A stretch of 8,405 nucleotides of DNA from Acidobacteriota bacterium (lineage in GTDB: Bacteria > Acidobacteriota > Vicinamibacteria > Vicinamibacterales > UBA8438). Position 1 is the stretch's first letter, and every line of letters begins with the position of its first letter. The DNA lies in the NCBI GenBank assembly GCA_003533545.1, contig DQEK01000213.1:1-8405 (forward strand). The letters are read 5' to 3'. Made by a program: the position numbers and the translations under genes. The notes beneath the pieces are model-generated. The model was not told the origin of the DNA, did no database searches, and saw only the letters and a list, made by a program, of their open reading frames with translations. Of this stretch, positions 7,325 through 8,405 are shown piece after piece.

Positions 7325-8405
7325 ATCTCACGCATCATTTGGGCCGAGGAAATACCCGTCCAGCAGTGACCCTGGCCGGCCCCATACTCGATACGCGCTT
7401 CGATCGAAGGTCTCGCCTGCAGGAACTGGTCGAACAATTGGACCGCTTCGTTCAGGAAGTAGTCGTCCATCTCGCCGACCCAAATGTTCAGCTTGCCGCT
7501 AAGCTTGGGAGCGAGTTCCTCCCAACGAACGGCCAGCGCATGGCGCAGGTCGTAGCGCTCCCACCGACTCGCAACCGACGGGTCAACCGCTCCGGTGGAT
7601 GGGTTCCAGAGCGGTACAGGACGCCCATCCGCTCCCCGCGGGCCGTAGGTCGCATTCCAAGCGCCCCACTGGCGCCCAGACATCGTCCAGCTGTCGCCCA
7701 CACCCAACACGTTTTCCATCCGTAACTCATGACGCATGGTGAACCGGGTGCTGCCGTCACGGTTCCTTGCGCTTAGGCGCTCCGTTCCACGTTCATCGAC
7801 GTAGGCGTTCTCGTCGTCGTATATGTCGAGGAGCTGGAAGGCCCGGAAGTCGAGGCTGTCCGGACACGAGGCCCACGCCCCGTTGAAAAAGTCCGGATAA
7901 AACACCTGCAACGCGAGCGAGACCCATCCCCCAGTGGACGAACCGTCCAGGACCCTCGCATAAGCTTCGCCGATTCCTCGGAACTCGCGCTCCACGTACG
8001 GAATCAGCTCGCGTGTCACGGCGTCTCCGTAGGGACCGTTGTTCGCCGAATTAACCTGGTACGGGTCACCGTATGGACCGGCGCCGTCCAGGTGGACCAA
8101 GAGCATGCGTGGCGCATCCTCAGCCATCCAGGCGGTCCGAAACGAGGAACCGGGAAGCATCATCGCCCGGACCGCGGTGTACCGAGCACCATAACCACCC
8201 GTGCGGATGCGGAGTGGGTAGCGGCGTTCGGAATCCTCGTTGAAACCCCGCGGTAAAATAACTCCGGCGCGGAGATAAATCGGTCGCCGGTGGAACGCTG
8301 ATAACAGTTCAGACCGAATTCTAATGAACCTGAGGTGCTCATCGTCTGGTGGCAGTTGCTCCTCAGAGACGCGGTGGGTGAGCGTGACTCGAACCGGAGC
8401 GGTCA
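7303..8405 (-). CDS. Alpha/beta-hydrolase esterase (esterase D / PF00756-like), 5' partial
   Basis: Likely serine esterase; the substrate is unknown. The frame stays open from the TGA at 7303 to the right edge with 366 residues visible, so the gene begins outside the window. The ATG at 8163 is internal: the sequence before it still reads like the family, with RRPIYLRAGVILPRGFN followed by RRYPLRI. The nucleophile elbow is DGSSTGGW, with Ser at codon 7938-7936. The likely catalytic His is in GQGHCW (codon 7368-7366), and the acid is probably one of the two Asp in GEMDDYF (about 7467-7462). ELIPYVEREFR before the nucleophile is the usual pattern of this family. An N-terminal domain or signal peptide may lie off the edge; the visible upstream part (HRVSEEQLPPDDEHLR) resembles a small beta-domain that often precedes such esterases. 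It converges on the S9 peptidase. Confidence 0.88.
   Translation of the reverse strand, partial: TAPVRVTLTHRVSEEQLPPDDEHLRFIRIRSELLSAFHRRPIYLRAGVILPRGFNEDSERRYPLRIRTGGYGARYTAVRAMMLPGSSFRTAWMAEDAPRMLLVHLDGAGPYGDPYQVNSANNGPYGDAVTRELIPYVEREFRGIGEAYARVLDGSSTGGWVSLALQVFYPDFFNGAWASCPDSLDFRAFQLLDIYDDENAYVDERGTERLSARNRDGSTRFTMRHELRMENVLGVGDSWTMSGRQWGAWNATYGPRGADGRPVPLWNPSTGAVDPSVASRWERYDLRHALAVRWEELAPKLSGKLNIWVGEMDDYFLNEAVQLFDQFLQARPSIEARIEYGAGQGHCWTGISSAQMMREMARATTR

Noticed and set aside
7117..7725. 202-codon + strand frame overlapping the S9 peptidase end and antisense to the esterase
   Set aside because: It overlaps catalytic parts of two confident genes (the S9 His region and the esterase active-site His and Asp). 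Its composition is shadow-like.
1..8405. tRNA or rRNA genes, CRISPR repeats, insertion sequences, riboswitches, attachment sites
   Set aside because: None were seen by eye. Nearly all of the window is accounted for by six protein genes, and the intergenic gaps are at most about 100 nt.

Overview
The window is an ordinary-looking, densely packed stretch of bacterial chromosome. It holds six protein genes, two of them cut by the window edges. I see no RNA genes, CRISPR arrays, insertion sequences or phage genes. The sequence is moderately GC-rich. Three or four products look exported: Sec-type signal peptides, a murein lytic transglycosylase and secreted peptidases. This suggests a Gram-negative heterotroph. 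The mix of class I FbaB aldolase, S9 peptidase, gamma-glutamyltransferase and esterase would fit Acidobacteriota or a similar protein-degrading lineage, but that is an inference from gene content with no marker gene behind it.

Layout from left to right. (1) The C-terminal two thirds of a class I fructose-bisphosphate aldolase (+ strand, stop at 700). (2) A 98-residue basic protein of unknown function on the - strand, whose stop codon overlaps the aldolase stop inside one CTAG. (3) Divergent from it, a soluble lytic murein transglycosylase with a long helical-repeat N-terminus (+ strand, stop at 3323). (4) Convergent with that, 34 nt away, a periplasmic gamma-glutamyltransferase on the - strand. 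(5) Divergent from it across a 100-nt intergenic region, an exported S9 (prolyl oligopeptidase type) peptidase on the + strand. (6) Convergent with that, 23 nt between stops, the C-terminal part of an alpha/beta-hydrolase esterase on the - strand, open to the right edge.

The genes alternate in direction, so none share an operon inside the window; each probably has its own promoter. The functional theme from 1 kb onward is the cell envelope: peptidoglycan turnover, gamma-glutamyl and peptide hydrolysis, and ester hydrolysis. The gamma-glutamyltransferase and S9 peptidase start from one shared intergenic region and may be co-regulated. I found no convincing undescribed system. The best leads are the unknown 98-residue gene, the unusual active-site residue combination in the gamma-glutamyltransferase, and a perfect 11-bp palindrome in the shared promoter region.
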